From contig NZ_JAUSZR010000001.1 of NCBI RefSeq assembly GCF_030817835.1, positions 372,001 to 436,000 on the forward strand: DNA of 64,000 nucleotides, in the 5' to 3' direction. Positions within the stretch are counted from its first letter, which is position 1. Every line of letters begins with the position of its first letter. The position numbers were made by a program, and so were the translations under genes. The notes beneath the pieces are model-generated. The model saw only the letters and a list, made by a program, of their open reading frames with translations. It did not search any database and was not told where the DNA came from. The stretch comes from Pseudarthrobacter sp. W1I19. Lineage in GTDB: Bacteria; Actinomycetota; Actinomycetes; Actinomycetales; Micrococcaceae. Of the stretch, positions 27,645 to 36,005 are shown piece after piece.

Positions 27645-28820
27645 ATGGCAGTTGCTTCGAATATGGGTGTGCCGGGAGGACTGGACAGCCCAGGCGTGGA
27701 AACCGCCAAGCTTTCCGGACTGCTGGACGACTCCGGGGCCGTCATGACGGTGCTGGTTGTCGACGACGACGAAGGGTCCCTGCTCGTGGCGAAGGCCGCC
27801 GTCGAAAAATCCGGGCACAAGTGCATCCTGGCTGCGGACGGGGACACAGCCTGGCGGCTCTACCAGGAGCGGCGGCCGCACGTGGTGGTCAGCGACCTGA
27901 TGATGCCCGGGCTCAATGGGCTTGATCTGTGCCGGGCGATCCGGGCCGCCGAAACAAGCTCCTATACCTACGTGATGCTGCTGACCTCGCACGGCGCCCA
28001 GGAGGACGTGCTGGAGGGCATGAGGGCCGGAGCGGACGATTACGTGGCTAAGCCGCTGGACCCGTTCGTCCTGCGCACCCGCCTGCTGGCCGCCCGGCGG
28101 GTCACGGCGCTCCACGCTGCCCTGGCCAACGCGCTGGATGAAACCAGGGAAAGCAACGAACGGCTCGCTGAATTCACCGGGCGGGTCAGCCATGACCTCC
28201 GCACACCGCTGACCTCCATTTTGGGCTACGTCGAACTGGCCGGCATGGACGCAGAATCGGGCCAGACGGAGGACACCGCAGAGTACCTGGAGATCATCGG
28301 CAGCAGTGCGCGGAGGCTGCTGTCCATGGTGGAGGAGCTGCTGGGGTTCGCTTCCATCGGCGGTTCGCTGTCCAGGACCCGGCTGTCGTTGGCGGGCCTG
28401 GTGAAGGAAGTCACCGAAGACCTGAGCCTGGGCCTGCGGGAAGCTGGTGCCGCAGTGCACTGTCAGGATCTTATTTTCGACGCTGACGAGAGCCAGCTGC
28501 GGGTTGCAGTGCAGAATCTGATCCAGAACGCAGTGGCATACCGCCGCCCGGACGTGCCACCGGTCATCCGCGTCAGTGGTGAGCGCGCCGGGGCTGGCGT
28601 GGTGATCCGGGTAGAGGACAACGGCAAGGGAATCAGAGAGGGGGACCGGCGCCGAGTGGTTGAACCGCTGGTCCGCCTGCACCGGGAAGGCGACCCTGCA
28701 GGTACCGGCCTGGGTCTGGCGACGTGTGCCAGGATCGCCGCCGCACACGGGGGACGGCTGGAGATTTCTCCAAGCTCCAGCGGCGGTACTACCGTCAGCA
28801 TCTACCTCGGGGTGCTGTAG
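27645..28820 (+). CDS. Soluble response-regulator / histidine-kinase hybrid (REC-HisKA-HATPase)
   Basis: 391 aa with no membrane helix. An N-terminal receiver domain (VLVVDDDEG; phosphoacceptor D84 in VVSDLMMPG; Lys in VAKPLDP) is followed by a dimerisation/phosphoacceptor helix with H183 in RVSHDLRTPLTS. The ATPase has N box NLIQNAVAY, G1 DNGKGI and G2 GTGLGLA. A receiver in front of the kinase suggests a phosphorelay in which another kinase modulates this one. The ATG at 27645 follows a G-rich stretch; translation could also begin at 27744 (MTVLVVDD). No cognate regulator gene is adjacent. Confidence 0.88.
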   Translation: MAVASNMGVPGGLDSPGVETAKLSGLLDDSGAVMTVLVVDDDEGSLLVAKAAVEKSGHKCILAADGDTAWRLYQERRPHVVVSDLMMPGLNGLDLCRAIRAAETSSYTYVMLLTSHGAQEDVLEGMRAGADDYVAKPLDPFVLRTRLLAARRVTALHAALANALDETRESNERLAEFTGRVSHDLRTPLTSILGYVELAGMDAESGQTEDTAEYLEIIGSSARRLLSMVEELLGFASIGGSLSRTRLSLAGLVKEVTEDLSLGLREAGAAVHCQDLIFDADESQLRVAVQNLIQNAVAYRRPDVPPVIRVSGERAGAGVVIRVEDNGKGIREGDRRRVVEPLVRLHREGDPAGTGLGLATCARIAAAHGGRLEISPSSSGGTTVSIYLGVL

Positions 28821-29043
28821 CAGCGGCTTTTGGTCCCTCCCGGTTCACCTTTTCGAAACCCGGCGGTCCTTCTTAGTTCTCCCGCAGCCAGCAGTCTTTT
28901 CACGCACCCTTTTGTCCGGCACACCCCTTTGCCGGGCAGACATCCCCGAGGTATCAGGAGTACTCCGTGTTCGTGAAAGCACCCTCGGCAGTTCCTCACC
29001 GCCCGCCCGGCCTAAGCCTTTCCCCGAGACAGGAACATTTCCG

Positions 29044-30075
29044 ATGCCTGCACACACCATGAAAATTACGACGGCGGCCCTCACCCTGGCGCTTGGCCTC
29101 CTTGCGTCCCAGCCCGCCACAGCCGCTGACAGCACCGGCGAGGCCTTCACCTTCGGCGTCATTGGCGATATCCCTTACGGTGCCGCCGAAATCGCCCAGT
29201 TCCCGGGCCGGATCCAGGACATCAACGCCGACCGGGACCTGAAGTTCGTCACCCATGTGGGCGACATCAAGAACGGCTCGTCGGTCTGCTCCGACGAATA
29301 TTTCGCCAACATCCGGGCCCAGTTCGACACCTTCGAGCACCCGCTGGTCTACACCCCCGGCGACAACGAGTGGGTGGACTGCCACCGCACCAACAACGGC
29401 GCCTACAACCCGCTGGAGCGGCTGGACAAGCTGCGGGAAGTGTTTTTCAGCGAGCCCGGCAAGACGCTGGGCGCCACCATGCCGGTGAAGTCCCAGGAGA
29501 GCCTCGGGCTGCCGGAGAACGTCCGCTTCACCCAGAACCGGGTGGCTTTTTCCGTGGTGGACATCCAGGGCAGCAACAACTCCCTGCAGCCGTGGACCGG
29601 GCTGGGCGAAACAACGGCCACCCCGGAGCAGCTGGCTGAGGTGCAGCACCGGACGGACGCCGTCATCGCCCAGATCCACGAAACGTTCGCAGACGCGGAG
29701 CGCCGCAACGAACGGGCCGTGGTGCTGATGACCCAGGCCGACATGTTCGATCCGTCGCTGCTTGCCGCGGCCACGGCCAACCCGGAAACGGTCTCCGGGT
29801 TCCGCGAGATCGTCAAGACCATCATCGAGGAGACCAACGGCTTCCACGCCCCGGTGTACCTCATCAACGGCGACAGCCACGTCTTCGCCGAGAACCAGCC
29901 GCTGGCCGAGGGCTCTCCCTGGCTGGAGGTCTACGGCCAGGCCGCCGCGGACAACCTGCAGCGCATCACCGTGGACGGCTCCGCCAACGCCACGAACTAT
30001 GTGCGGTTTACTGTGGCCGGCAACAGCGCCGGTGGCGAGGTCCTGAGCTGGGAGAAGGTCCCCTTCAGCCAGTAG
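29044..30075 (+). CDS. Secreted calcineurin-like metallophosphoesterase
   Basis: 343 aa with a signal peptide (cleavage about residue 28, TAADS). Metal-binding motifs in order: GDIPYG (first Asp), HVGDIKNG (bridging Asp), PGDNEW (Asn) and, towards the end, INGDSHVF (His). This is the dinuclear phosphoesterase fold, but the natural substrate (nucleotide, phospholipid or phosphate ester) is not evident. The longer in-frame ORF beginning at 28660 overlaps the kinase gene and is rejected; ATG 29044 follows ACAGGAAC. Confidence 0.87.
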   Translation: MPAHTMKITTAALTLALGLLASQPATAADSTGEAFTFGVIGDIPYGAAEIAQFPGRIQDINADRDLKFVTHVGDIKNGSSVCSDEYFANIRAQFDTFEHPLVYTPGDNEWVDCHRTNNGAYNPLERLDKLREVFFSEPGKTLGATMPVKSQESLGLPENVRFTQNRVAFSVVDIQGSNNSLQPWTGLGETTATPEQLAEVQHRTDAVIAQIHETFADAERRNERAVVLMTQADMFDPSLLAAATANPETVSGFREIVKTIIEETNGFHAPVYLINGDSHVFAENQPLAEGSPWLEVYGQAAADNLQRITVDGSANATNYVRFTVAGNSAGGEVLSWEKVPFSQ

Positions 30076-30089
30076 GCCCCAAAGGGGGA

Positions 30090-30124
30090 GCGGACGACGG
30101 CGGGAGGCCCCCGCCGTCGCCCGT
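30090..30124. repeat. Dispersed palindrome, copy C
   Basis: Arms GCGGACGACGGCGGG / CCCGCCGTCGCCCG with one mismatch, followed by TTTCCTTTTG. It lies between the convergent metallophosphoesterase and gntR genes. Confidence 0.75.
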
Positions 30125-30314
30125 TTCCTTTTGTATGGAGGAGGTGGGGCGGCCCTTCGGCCGCCCCGCCTCCCTCGCGTTAACCTCGTCCTGCGCCCGA
30201 CTTTCGGGTTGCTGTTGCGAAGGCATGCAGGACTCGGCCTCACGCATGCCGGAACTGCATCCGGCGGTCAATAAATCCATGGCCGCGGTTGCCGCTTCTG
30301 CAGCGCGCCGGAGG

Positions 30315-31007
30315 CTACCGTTGGGAGCGGTAGCTTGTCAGCGGATGATGCAGGGCTGTCTCCCGGAGAAGCTGCAGCCGCAGGGCACGGGCAGTTTCCA
30401 TGTGCTTCCTGGCAATTTTGCCGGCGGCGTCGCTGTCCTGCTGTTCGATGGCCTGGATCAGCGCTTCGTGCTCGTCAAGGGACTCCGTCCAACGGTTTCC
30501 GGTAGACAGCGTGGACCGAGGGGCGTGGATGAGGTGCGTGGACAGGCGGTCCAGCAGGTCCTCTAGAACACCATTGTGGGCGGAACTCCAGACGGCGGCA
30601 TGGAACTCCAGGTTTGTGGTGATTCTGGTCTGGTCATCCGGATCCTCGAGCTGCCGGTCCCGGTGAAGAAGGGCCTCGAGCCTCATGAGGTCCGGGAACT
30701 GGCGGGACCTGGCTGCTTGCCGGGCAGCTTCCTCTTCGAGAAGTATCCGCATGTCATAGATCTGGATGACCTGTTGCGGGTCAACCTGTGGAACCTGCAG
30801 TCCTCGGGCTACCCGTTCGAGGAGACGCTCCTGCTGGAGGCGGGACAGCGCCTCCCGGACGGGGGTCCGGGAGACGCCGAAGCGTTCGGCAAGTGATGTT
30901 TCACGAATGGCCGTGCCGGGCTGGTGGACTCCGGACAGGATCTCGCCCCGCAATGTCAGGAAGATGGTCTCGCCATCCACTCGTGGCGTTGATGCTGTAT
31001 CCGTCAC
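30315..31007 (-). CDS. GntR family regulator with FCD domain (tcu/tct regulator, inferred)
   Basis: 230 aa. Winged helix at about residues 10-75 (IRETSLAERFGVSRTPVREALSRL), then an all-helical FCD ligand domain (YDMRILLEEEAARQAA, NLEFHAAVWSSAHN with metal/ligand histidines). The GTG at 31007 has AAGGA eight bases upstream; the longer frame is rejected. It lies 72 bases behind tcuA on the same strand. It probably controls tcuA-gntR and the divergent tctCBA through the repeated TACAAACGTAT motif at 32606-32711, with a tricarboxylate as effector. Confidence 0.88.
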   Translation of the reverse strand: MTDTASTPRVDGETIFLTLRGEILSGVHQPGTAIRETSLAERFGVSRTPVREALSRLQQERLLERVARGLQVPQVDPQQVIQIYDMRILLEEEAARQAARSRQFPDLMRLEALLHRDRQLEDPDDQTRITTNLEFHAAVWSSAHNGVLEDLLDRLSTHLIHAPRSTLSTGNRWTESLDEHEALIQAIEQQDSDAAGKIARKHMETARALRLQLLRETALHHPLTSYRSQR

Positions 31008-31079
31008 TTGACTGGTCCTTGAAGAATATGGGCTGTGCTTCGTACTCGTAGCGCAGGGTCGGCGGGTTCGAAGCAAACT

Positions 31080-32573
31080 TTACGCCAGGGTCCCCGCCCG
31101 TCGCCCGAAGACGCAACCGGCAGCAAGTCCGCTGCCACCGGGATAGTTGGCGCTGAACAGGCCGCCGAGCATTTCGCCCGCCACGTACAGGCCCTGGATG
31201 TGCTTTCCCTGGCCGTCGAGAACCCTGCCATGGGTGTCTGATTTGATGCCGCCGAACGTGAAGGTGATTCCGCAGGTGACACCGTAAGCGTAAAAGGGCC
31301 CGGTTTCGATGGGTGCCGCCCAGTTGCTCTTCACCGGCTCTGTAGCGGCGGAGCGCCCGTCTTTGACATTGGGATTGAAAGCGATGCTGCGGTCGATTGA
31401 GTTGTTGAAGTCGCTGACAGTCTTTGACAGTTTTTCGGGATCGACGCCGATCCTGGATGCCAGTTCCTCCAGTGTGTCCGCCACTTCCACGGATATACCG
31501 GGCATGTCGTACTCTTCGGTGCGCAGCATGGGGCGAAGGGTCGCATCAAAAATCTGGTACGCCACTGATCCGGGCTGCTGCAGGATCTCCTTGCCGTACT
31601 TCGCGTAGGTGTAGTTCCGGAAGTCCGCGCCTTCATCCAGGAACCGCTCACCGTTGGTATTGACGATGATTCCGAAGGGGTAGCTCTGACGGGTCAAGCG
31701 GTTGGTGAGTTCGCGGTTGCTCTCGTTAGTGGCGGTGAAGGCATCCCACTGGACGCTGTGGCACGTTCCCCAGTCACCTCCACGTGCTGCCCCGATCTCA
31801 AGGGCAGCGGTGATCATGTCGCCAGTGTTGTTCGGCGTTCCCCTGACTTTGGCGTTTTCCCAGCCTTCGCCCAGGTACTCCCTGCGCAGTTGAGGATCGG
31901 ATTCGAAACCTCCTGCCGTGAGGATGACGGATTCGGCACGCAATGCCAGTTCGCCCGACGGTGAATCTGCGACGACGCCAACCACGCGTCCGTCCTCGAC
32001 GATGAGGCGCTTTGCTGCATGGCTGTACCGGACATCGGTACCCAGCTCGGCGGCCACCCGGGTGTGGTCCGCGATCAGTCCCTCACCTCCGCCGACGTTG
32101 CCCACGTGGAGCCCGCCCCAGAACAGGTAGGAACCATCGGGCCGTTCGAAGGCCTGGCGTTCATACATCAGGCGGTACTTCAGGCCCAGGCTGTTGAGCC
32201 AGCGGAGCGTGGGCTGGGATTCCTCAACCAGAACCTTCGTCAGGTCCGGGTCATTCCGGCCTTCTGTCACCTTGGCGAGGTCCGCCGCGTACTCCTCCGC
32301 CGAATAGGGCGGCACTTCAGTGCGGCCGTGCCGCTCGTCCGGTTCCACCCAGTCCGCCAGGTCCGGGAGGCCATCGTGAGCGATGCGGGTGGCACCGGCG
32401 GTGTAGAAGCTGTTGCCGCCGGCAAGGTCTTCGCTGCCTTTTTCAAGCAGCACCACTTTCCGCCCGCGGACCGCCGCCGCATGCGCCGCAGTGAATCCTG
32501 CGTTGCCGCCGCCAACCACAATTACGTCAAAAGCCTCCATGCCTCGGGGCTCCGACCCATTTCCGATAGACAT
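31080..32573 (-). CDS. tcuA: FAD-dependent tricarballylate dehydrogenase-like flavoprotein
   Basis: 497 aa, fumarate-reductase/succinate-dehydrogenase flavoprotein family. FAD-binding GGGNAGFTAAHAAAVRG at the start, the loop AGGNSFYTAGATR, substrate-pocket residues in FRNYTYAKYG, and the C-terminal flavin cap GGLFSANYPGGSGLAAG. TcuA oxidises tricarballylate to cis-aconitate; a related acid such as citraconate or a fumarate analogue is possible. The ATG at 32573 is preceded by AAAGGACAAGGA. TcuB, which re-oxidises the flavin in Salmonella, has no homologue in the window. Forms an operon with gntR, divergent from tctCBA. Confidence 0.85.
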   Translation of the reverse strand: MSIGNGSEPRGMEAFDVIVVGGGNAGFTAAHAAAVRGRKVVLLEKGSEDLAGGNSFYTAGATRIAHDGLPDLADWVEPDERHGRTEVPPYSAEEYAADLAKVTEGRNDPDLTKVLVEESQPTLRWLNSLGLKYRLMYERQAFERPDGSYLFWGGLHVGNVGGGEGLIADHTRVAAELGTDVRYSHAAKRLIVEDGRVVGVVADSPSGELALRAESVILTAGGFESDPQLRREYLGEGWENAKVRGTPNNTGDMITAALEIGAARGGDWGTCHSVQWDAFTATNESNRELTNRLTRQSYPFGIIVNTNGERFLDEGADFRNYTYAKYGKEILQQPGSVAYQIFDATLRPMLRTEEYDMPGISVEVADTLEELASRIGVDPEKLSKTVSDFNNSIDRSIAFNPNVKDGRSAATEPVKSNWAAPIETGPFYAYGVTCGITFTFGGIKSDTHGRVLDGQGKHIQGLYVAGEMLGGLFSANYPGGSGLAAGCVFGRRAGTLA

Positions 32574-32605
32574 TCCTTGTCCTTTCCGTTGATGTTGCAT
32601 CCGAC

Positions 32606-32711
32606 TGTATACAAACGTATGCAAAAGAACAAGAGGCAATTTTCATGCTGGTCGCTTGCCAGTGAATGGCATCACAGATATAAATGTATTCCGTTGTGTA
32701 CAAACGTATCC
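32606..32711. promoter_or_regulatory. Regulatory region between tcuA and tctC with three related motifs
   Basis: TACAAACGTAT occurs exactly at 32610-32620 and 32699-32709, and as TATAAATGTAT at 32679-32689. The first copy is part of ATAC-AAAC-GTAT. Such ATAC/GTAT half-sites are typical of FCD-type GntR regulators. Confidence 0.65.
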
Positions 32712-32800
32712 GCGTGGATGCCCGTTGTGCTTCACTTACTGCTGGCCTGGCCCGCAATTACTTTCGCACGGCCCAACAATGTCGTTACGGAACGAGAACT

Positions 32801-33781
32801 ATGAAAAATCCCCTACGCAATGCCCTGTTCGGCCTGGTGGTTGCTGTTGTGGCCGCACTTGCGTTCATCAGTGCCGGTGCTGCCGGCGGATCGAGTACGG
32901 CCCGAAACAAGCTCACCCTGATCGCGCCGGCCGCACCCGGTGGCGGCTGGGACGGTTTTGCCCGTGAAGGCCAGCAGTCGCTCAAAAGCGGCGGCGTGGT
33001 CAACAACCCGCAGGTGGTCAACGTGCCGGGAGCCGGCGGAACGATCGGCCTGAGCCAGTTTGTCCAGACGCCCGGGCGCGAGGATGCCCTTCTGGTGACC
33101 GGCGGGGTGATGGTGGGCGCCATCGAACTCGGTGACAATCCGGAGTCCATGGCCGACGTTGTCCCCATCGCCCGGATGGCCGACGACTACTCGGCCCTGG
33201 TTGTTCCTGCCGACTCCACGTTCCAGACGTTGAATGACTTCCTGGACGCCTGGAAAAAAGATCCGGGAGGAACCTCGATCGGAGGCGGATCCCTGGGGTC
33301 CATCGACCACCTTCTCAGCGCGATGGTGGCCAAGACCGTCGGGATCGATCCGAGGGACGTCAACTACATCGCCTATTCCGGAGGCGGCGAGGCACTGACC
33401 TCCCTGCTGTCCCACACCACGGCCGCCGGGATGTCCGGCTACAACGAGGTCAGGGACCAGATCGAGGCGGGAACCTTGCGGGCCCTTGCCATTTCGTCGC
33501 CGGAGCGGCTCGACGGCGTGGCCGTTCCCACCTTCAAGGAACAGGGAGTGGACGCGGCAATGTCCAACTGGCGCGGTTTCGTTGCCGCCCCCGGAACCAC
33601 CGAAGAAACGAAAGCTGAATTCATCAAAATCATCACCGAGATGCGCAGCACCAAGCACTGGCAGGAAGCCCTGAAGCGCAACAGCTGGACGGACACATTC
33701 TCCACCGGTGAAGAATTCGAGCAGTTCATCACCAACGAAGTCGCAACGGCCCAAGAAATCGTAAAGGACCTCGGCCTATGA
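32801..33781 (+). CDS. tctC: Tripartite tricarboxylate transporter, solute-binding protein
   Basis: 326 aa. Signal peptide about 1-30, then the Bug/TctC fold (LTLIAPAAPGGGWDGFAREGQQSL, where the carboxylate-binding loop lies; IGGGSLGSIDHLL; NYIAYSGGGEAL). It captures a tricarboxylate outside the membrane. The ATG at 32801 begins a typical signal; earlier in-frame codons run through the operator region. Overlaps tctB by four bases (ATGA). Confidence 0.92.
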   Translation: MKNPLRNALFGLVVAVVAALAFISAGAAGGSSTARNKLTLIAPAAPGGGWDGFAREGQQSLKSGGVVNNPQVVNVPGAGGTIGLSQFVQTPGREDALLVTGGVMVGAIELGDNPESMADVVPIARMADDYSALVVPADSTFQTLNDFLDAWKKDPGGTSIGGGSLGSIDHLLSAMVAKTVGIDPRDVNYIAYSGGGEALTSLLSHTTAAGMSGYNEVRDQIEAGTLRALAISSPERLDGVAVPTFKEQGVDAAMSNWRGFVAAPGTTEETKAEFIKIITEMRSTKHWQEALKRNSWTDTFSTGEEFEQFITNEVATAQEIVKDLGL

Positions 33782-34425
33782 GCATCACCCAGCACCAACC
33801 CGAAGCAGGATCCACCACGGGGCCCCACGGCAAACAGAAGCCTCGCTTCAGGACCGGCCGCAGCGAATTTGTGGTGGTAGCCGTGCTCTACGCAATTGCC
33901 ATCTTCCTCACGATCGGCACCGCCACCATGAACGTGCAGGGCAAATCTGCTCCGGGACCGCAGTTCTTCCCCATCCTGGTATGCATTGTCCTGTACGTGG
34001 CCGCTACCCTGCTGGCCGTCCACATCCTCCGCACACCGAACGTTCCGGACAACACCGTCCACCCCGGACACGGCCAGTTCTCCGCTGACATGCTGCACGA
34101 CCTCGGCCACCTGGGGAAGGAAGAAGACGCAGCCTACGAAGGTGCGCCGTCCCAGACACCAGGCAAGACCTGGAAGACCTATTCCGATTGGCGCACAGTT
34201 GGCCTGCTGATAGGGGCCGTCGTGGCCTTTGTCCTGCTGCTGGAACCGCTGGGCTGGGTCATCAGTGCCGCAGCGCTGTTCTGGCTGGTCGCCTATGCCC
34301 TTGGCAGCCGCCGCCCCATCTTCGACGTCGGTGTAGGCCTGCTTTTTTCATCAATTATTCAACTGGCCTTCGGCGCCGCCCTGGGCCTCAGCCTGCCCTC
34401 CGGCCTGATAGGAGGGATCCTCTAA
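33778..34425 (+). CDS. tctB: Tripartite tricarboxylate transporter, small membrane subunit
   Basis: 215 aa. The hydrophilic N-terminal tail (about 30 residues) is followed by four hydrophobic helices with a long charged cytoplasmic loop between helices two and three. Usual TctB proteins are about 150-170 aa, so the tail and loop are longer than normal. Stop and next start overlap as TAATG at 34423-34427, giving coupled synthesis with tctA. Confidence 0.88.
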   Translation: MSITQHQPEAGSTTGPHGKQKPRFRTGRSEFVVVAVLYAIAIFLTIGTATMNVQGKSAPGPQFFPILVCIVLYVAATLLAVHILRTPNVPDNTVHPGHGQFSADMLHDLGHLGKEEDAAYEGAPSQTPGKTWKTYSDWRTVGLLIGAVVAFVLLLEPLGWVISAAALFWLVAYALGSRRPIFDVGVGLLFSSIIQLAFGAALGLSLPSGLIGGIL

Positions 34426-35933
34426 TGGAACAACTCGAACTCCTCATGGGCGGCTTCGCGCACGCCCTGACCCCCATGAACCTCCTCTGGGTGCTGATCG
34501 GCGCCCTCCTTGGCACCGCCGTCGGCGTGGTCCCCGGGCTGGGCTCTGCCATGGCAGTGGCGCTGCTGTTGCCCATCACTTTTTCACTTGAGCCCACTGC
34601 GGCCTTCATTATGTTCGCCGGCATCTATTTCGGCGGACTCTTCGGCGACTCCACCTCCGGGATCCTGCTCAATACCCCAGGCCATTCCTCCGCCATCGCA
34701 TCGACGTTCGAGGGCCACCGCATGGCCAAAAGCGGACAGGCCGCCAAGGCTTTGGCCACCTGCGCAATCGGCGCGTTCATCGGTGGGCTGATTGCCACAA
34801 CCCTCGTGGTGTTCTTCGCTCCCACGCTGGTCAAGATGGCTACCGTCTTCGGCCCGGCCGAGTACTTCGCCCTGGCAGTATTCGCATTCCTGGCCATCTC
34901 CGCCGTTGTGTCCGAATCCGTGATCCGCGGCGTCGCAGCCCTTGGAATCGGCCTCGCCCTGGCCCTGGTCGGGATTGACGGCCCTAGCGGCACCGCCCGG
35001 TTCACCCTGGGTACTCCCCAGCTTTTCGACGGGATCTCCGTCATCGTCATTACCGTCGGGCTCCTGGCCCTTGGCGAGGTCTTCCACATCGCCTCCCGCA
35101 TCCACCGCGACCCTGTGGTCACCCGAATCCACACCAAGGGCCGTGCCCGGTTGGGCCTGGCCGACTTCAGGAAGGCGCTGCCCGCGTGGCTGCGCGGCAC
35201 GGCGTTCGGTGTCCCGTTCGGGCTGATCCCAGCCGGCGGTGCAGAAGTGCCCACCTTCCTGGCTTACGGAACCGAAAAACAGTTGGCCAAACGCCGGAAC
35301 GACCCGGAGTTCGGCACCACCGGCTCCATCCGCGGCCTTGCCGCCCCCGAAGCGGCCGCGAACGCCACCGCCGGCACCGCCATGGGTGCGCTGCTCGCCT
35401 TGGGACTGCCGGTATCAGCCACGGCCGCCATCATGCTTGCCGCGTTCCAGCAGTACGGAATGCAGCCGGGACCCCTGCTTTTCGAGCGAAGCGGCGACCT
35501 GGTTTGGGCGCTGTTGGCCTCATTGTTCATCGGCCTGGTCATCCTGGTGATGATCAACATTCCGTTCGCCTCCGTCTGGGCCAAGCTGTTGAGCATCCCC
35601 AAGCATTACCTATACGCCGGCATCACAGTCTTCTCCATGCTTGGCGTCTATGCAGTAAGCTCGGCAATCCTCGACCTCTGGCTGCTCATCGCTATCGGCC
35701 TCATCGGATTCCTGATGCGCCGTTACAACATCCCATTGGCGCCGGTACTGATCGCCGTGATTCTCGGGCCCATGGCAGAAACCGAACTGCGCCGTGCACT
35801 GGCGGTATCTGAGGGGGACTTGGGCATCCTGGTGGACAGCCCCATCACCATCACCCTATACCTGGTCCTGGCCGCCGCCCTTGCCCTCAGTGCCGTCCAG
35901 CACCTGCGGCACCGGGCCAGCCGCAAGGCCTGA
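34425..35933 (+). CDS. tctA: Tripartite tricarboxylate transporter, large membrane subunit
   Basis: 502 aa with about 11-12 helices and both TctA signature segments: GVVPGLGSAMAVALLLP near residue 37 and the related second copy GVPFGLIPAGGAEVPTFLAY. IYFGGLFGDSTSGILLNTPG is also characteristic. It conducts sodium- or proton-driven uptake of the acid bound by TctC. The earlier frame to 34188 overlaps tctB and is not used. Followed by palindrome copy D. Confidence 0.93.
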   Translation: MEQLELLMGGFAHALTPMNLLWVLIGALLGTAVGVVPGLGSAMAVALLLPITFSLEPTAAFIMFAGIYFGGLFGDSTSGILLNTPGHSSAIASTFEGHRMAKSGQAAKALATCAIGAFIGGLIATTLVVFFAPTLVKMATVFGPAEYFALAVFAFLAISAVVSESVIRGVAALGIGLALALVGIDGPSGTARFTLGTPQLFDGISVIVITVGLLALGEVFHIASRIHRDPVVTRIHTKGRARLGLADFRKALPAWLRGTAFGVPFGLIPAGGAEVPTFLAYGTEKQLAKRRNDPEFGTTGSIRGLAAPEAAANATAGTAMGALLALGLPVSATAAIMLAAFQQYGMQPGPLLFERSGDLVWALLASLFIGLVILVMINIPFASVWAKLLSIPKHYLYAGITVFSMLGVYAVSSAILDLWLLIAIGLIGFLMRRYNIPLAPVLIAVILGPMAETELRRALAVSEGDLGILVDSPITITLYLVLAAALALSAVQHLRHRASRKA

Positions 35934-35954
35934 TTACCCTGGCGAAAAGCAAAG

Positions 35955-35987
35955 CGGACGACGGCGGGAGGTCCCCGCCGTCGTCCG
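35955..35987. repeat. Dispersed palindrome, copy D
   Basis: Fourteen-base perfect arms with loop AGGTC. It sits between the convergent tctA and phospholipase genes. TTTCGTTTTG follows on the plus strand and CTTTGCTTTTC on the minus strand, a good bidirectional terminator. Confidence 0.88.
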
Positions 35988-36005
35988 TTTCGTTTTGTCC
36001 TTTGC

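Noticed and set aside
28660..29043. In-frame 5' extension of the metallophosphoesterase ORF
   Set aside because: It overlaps the kinase ATPase domain in another frame and would bury the signal peptide. ATG 29044 is a far better start.
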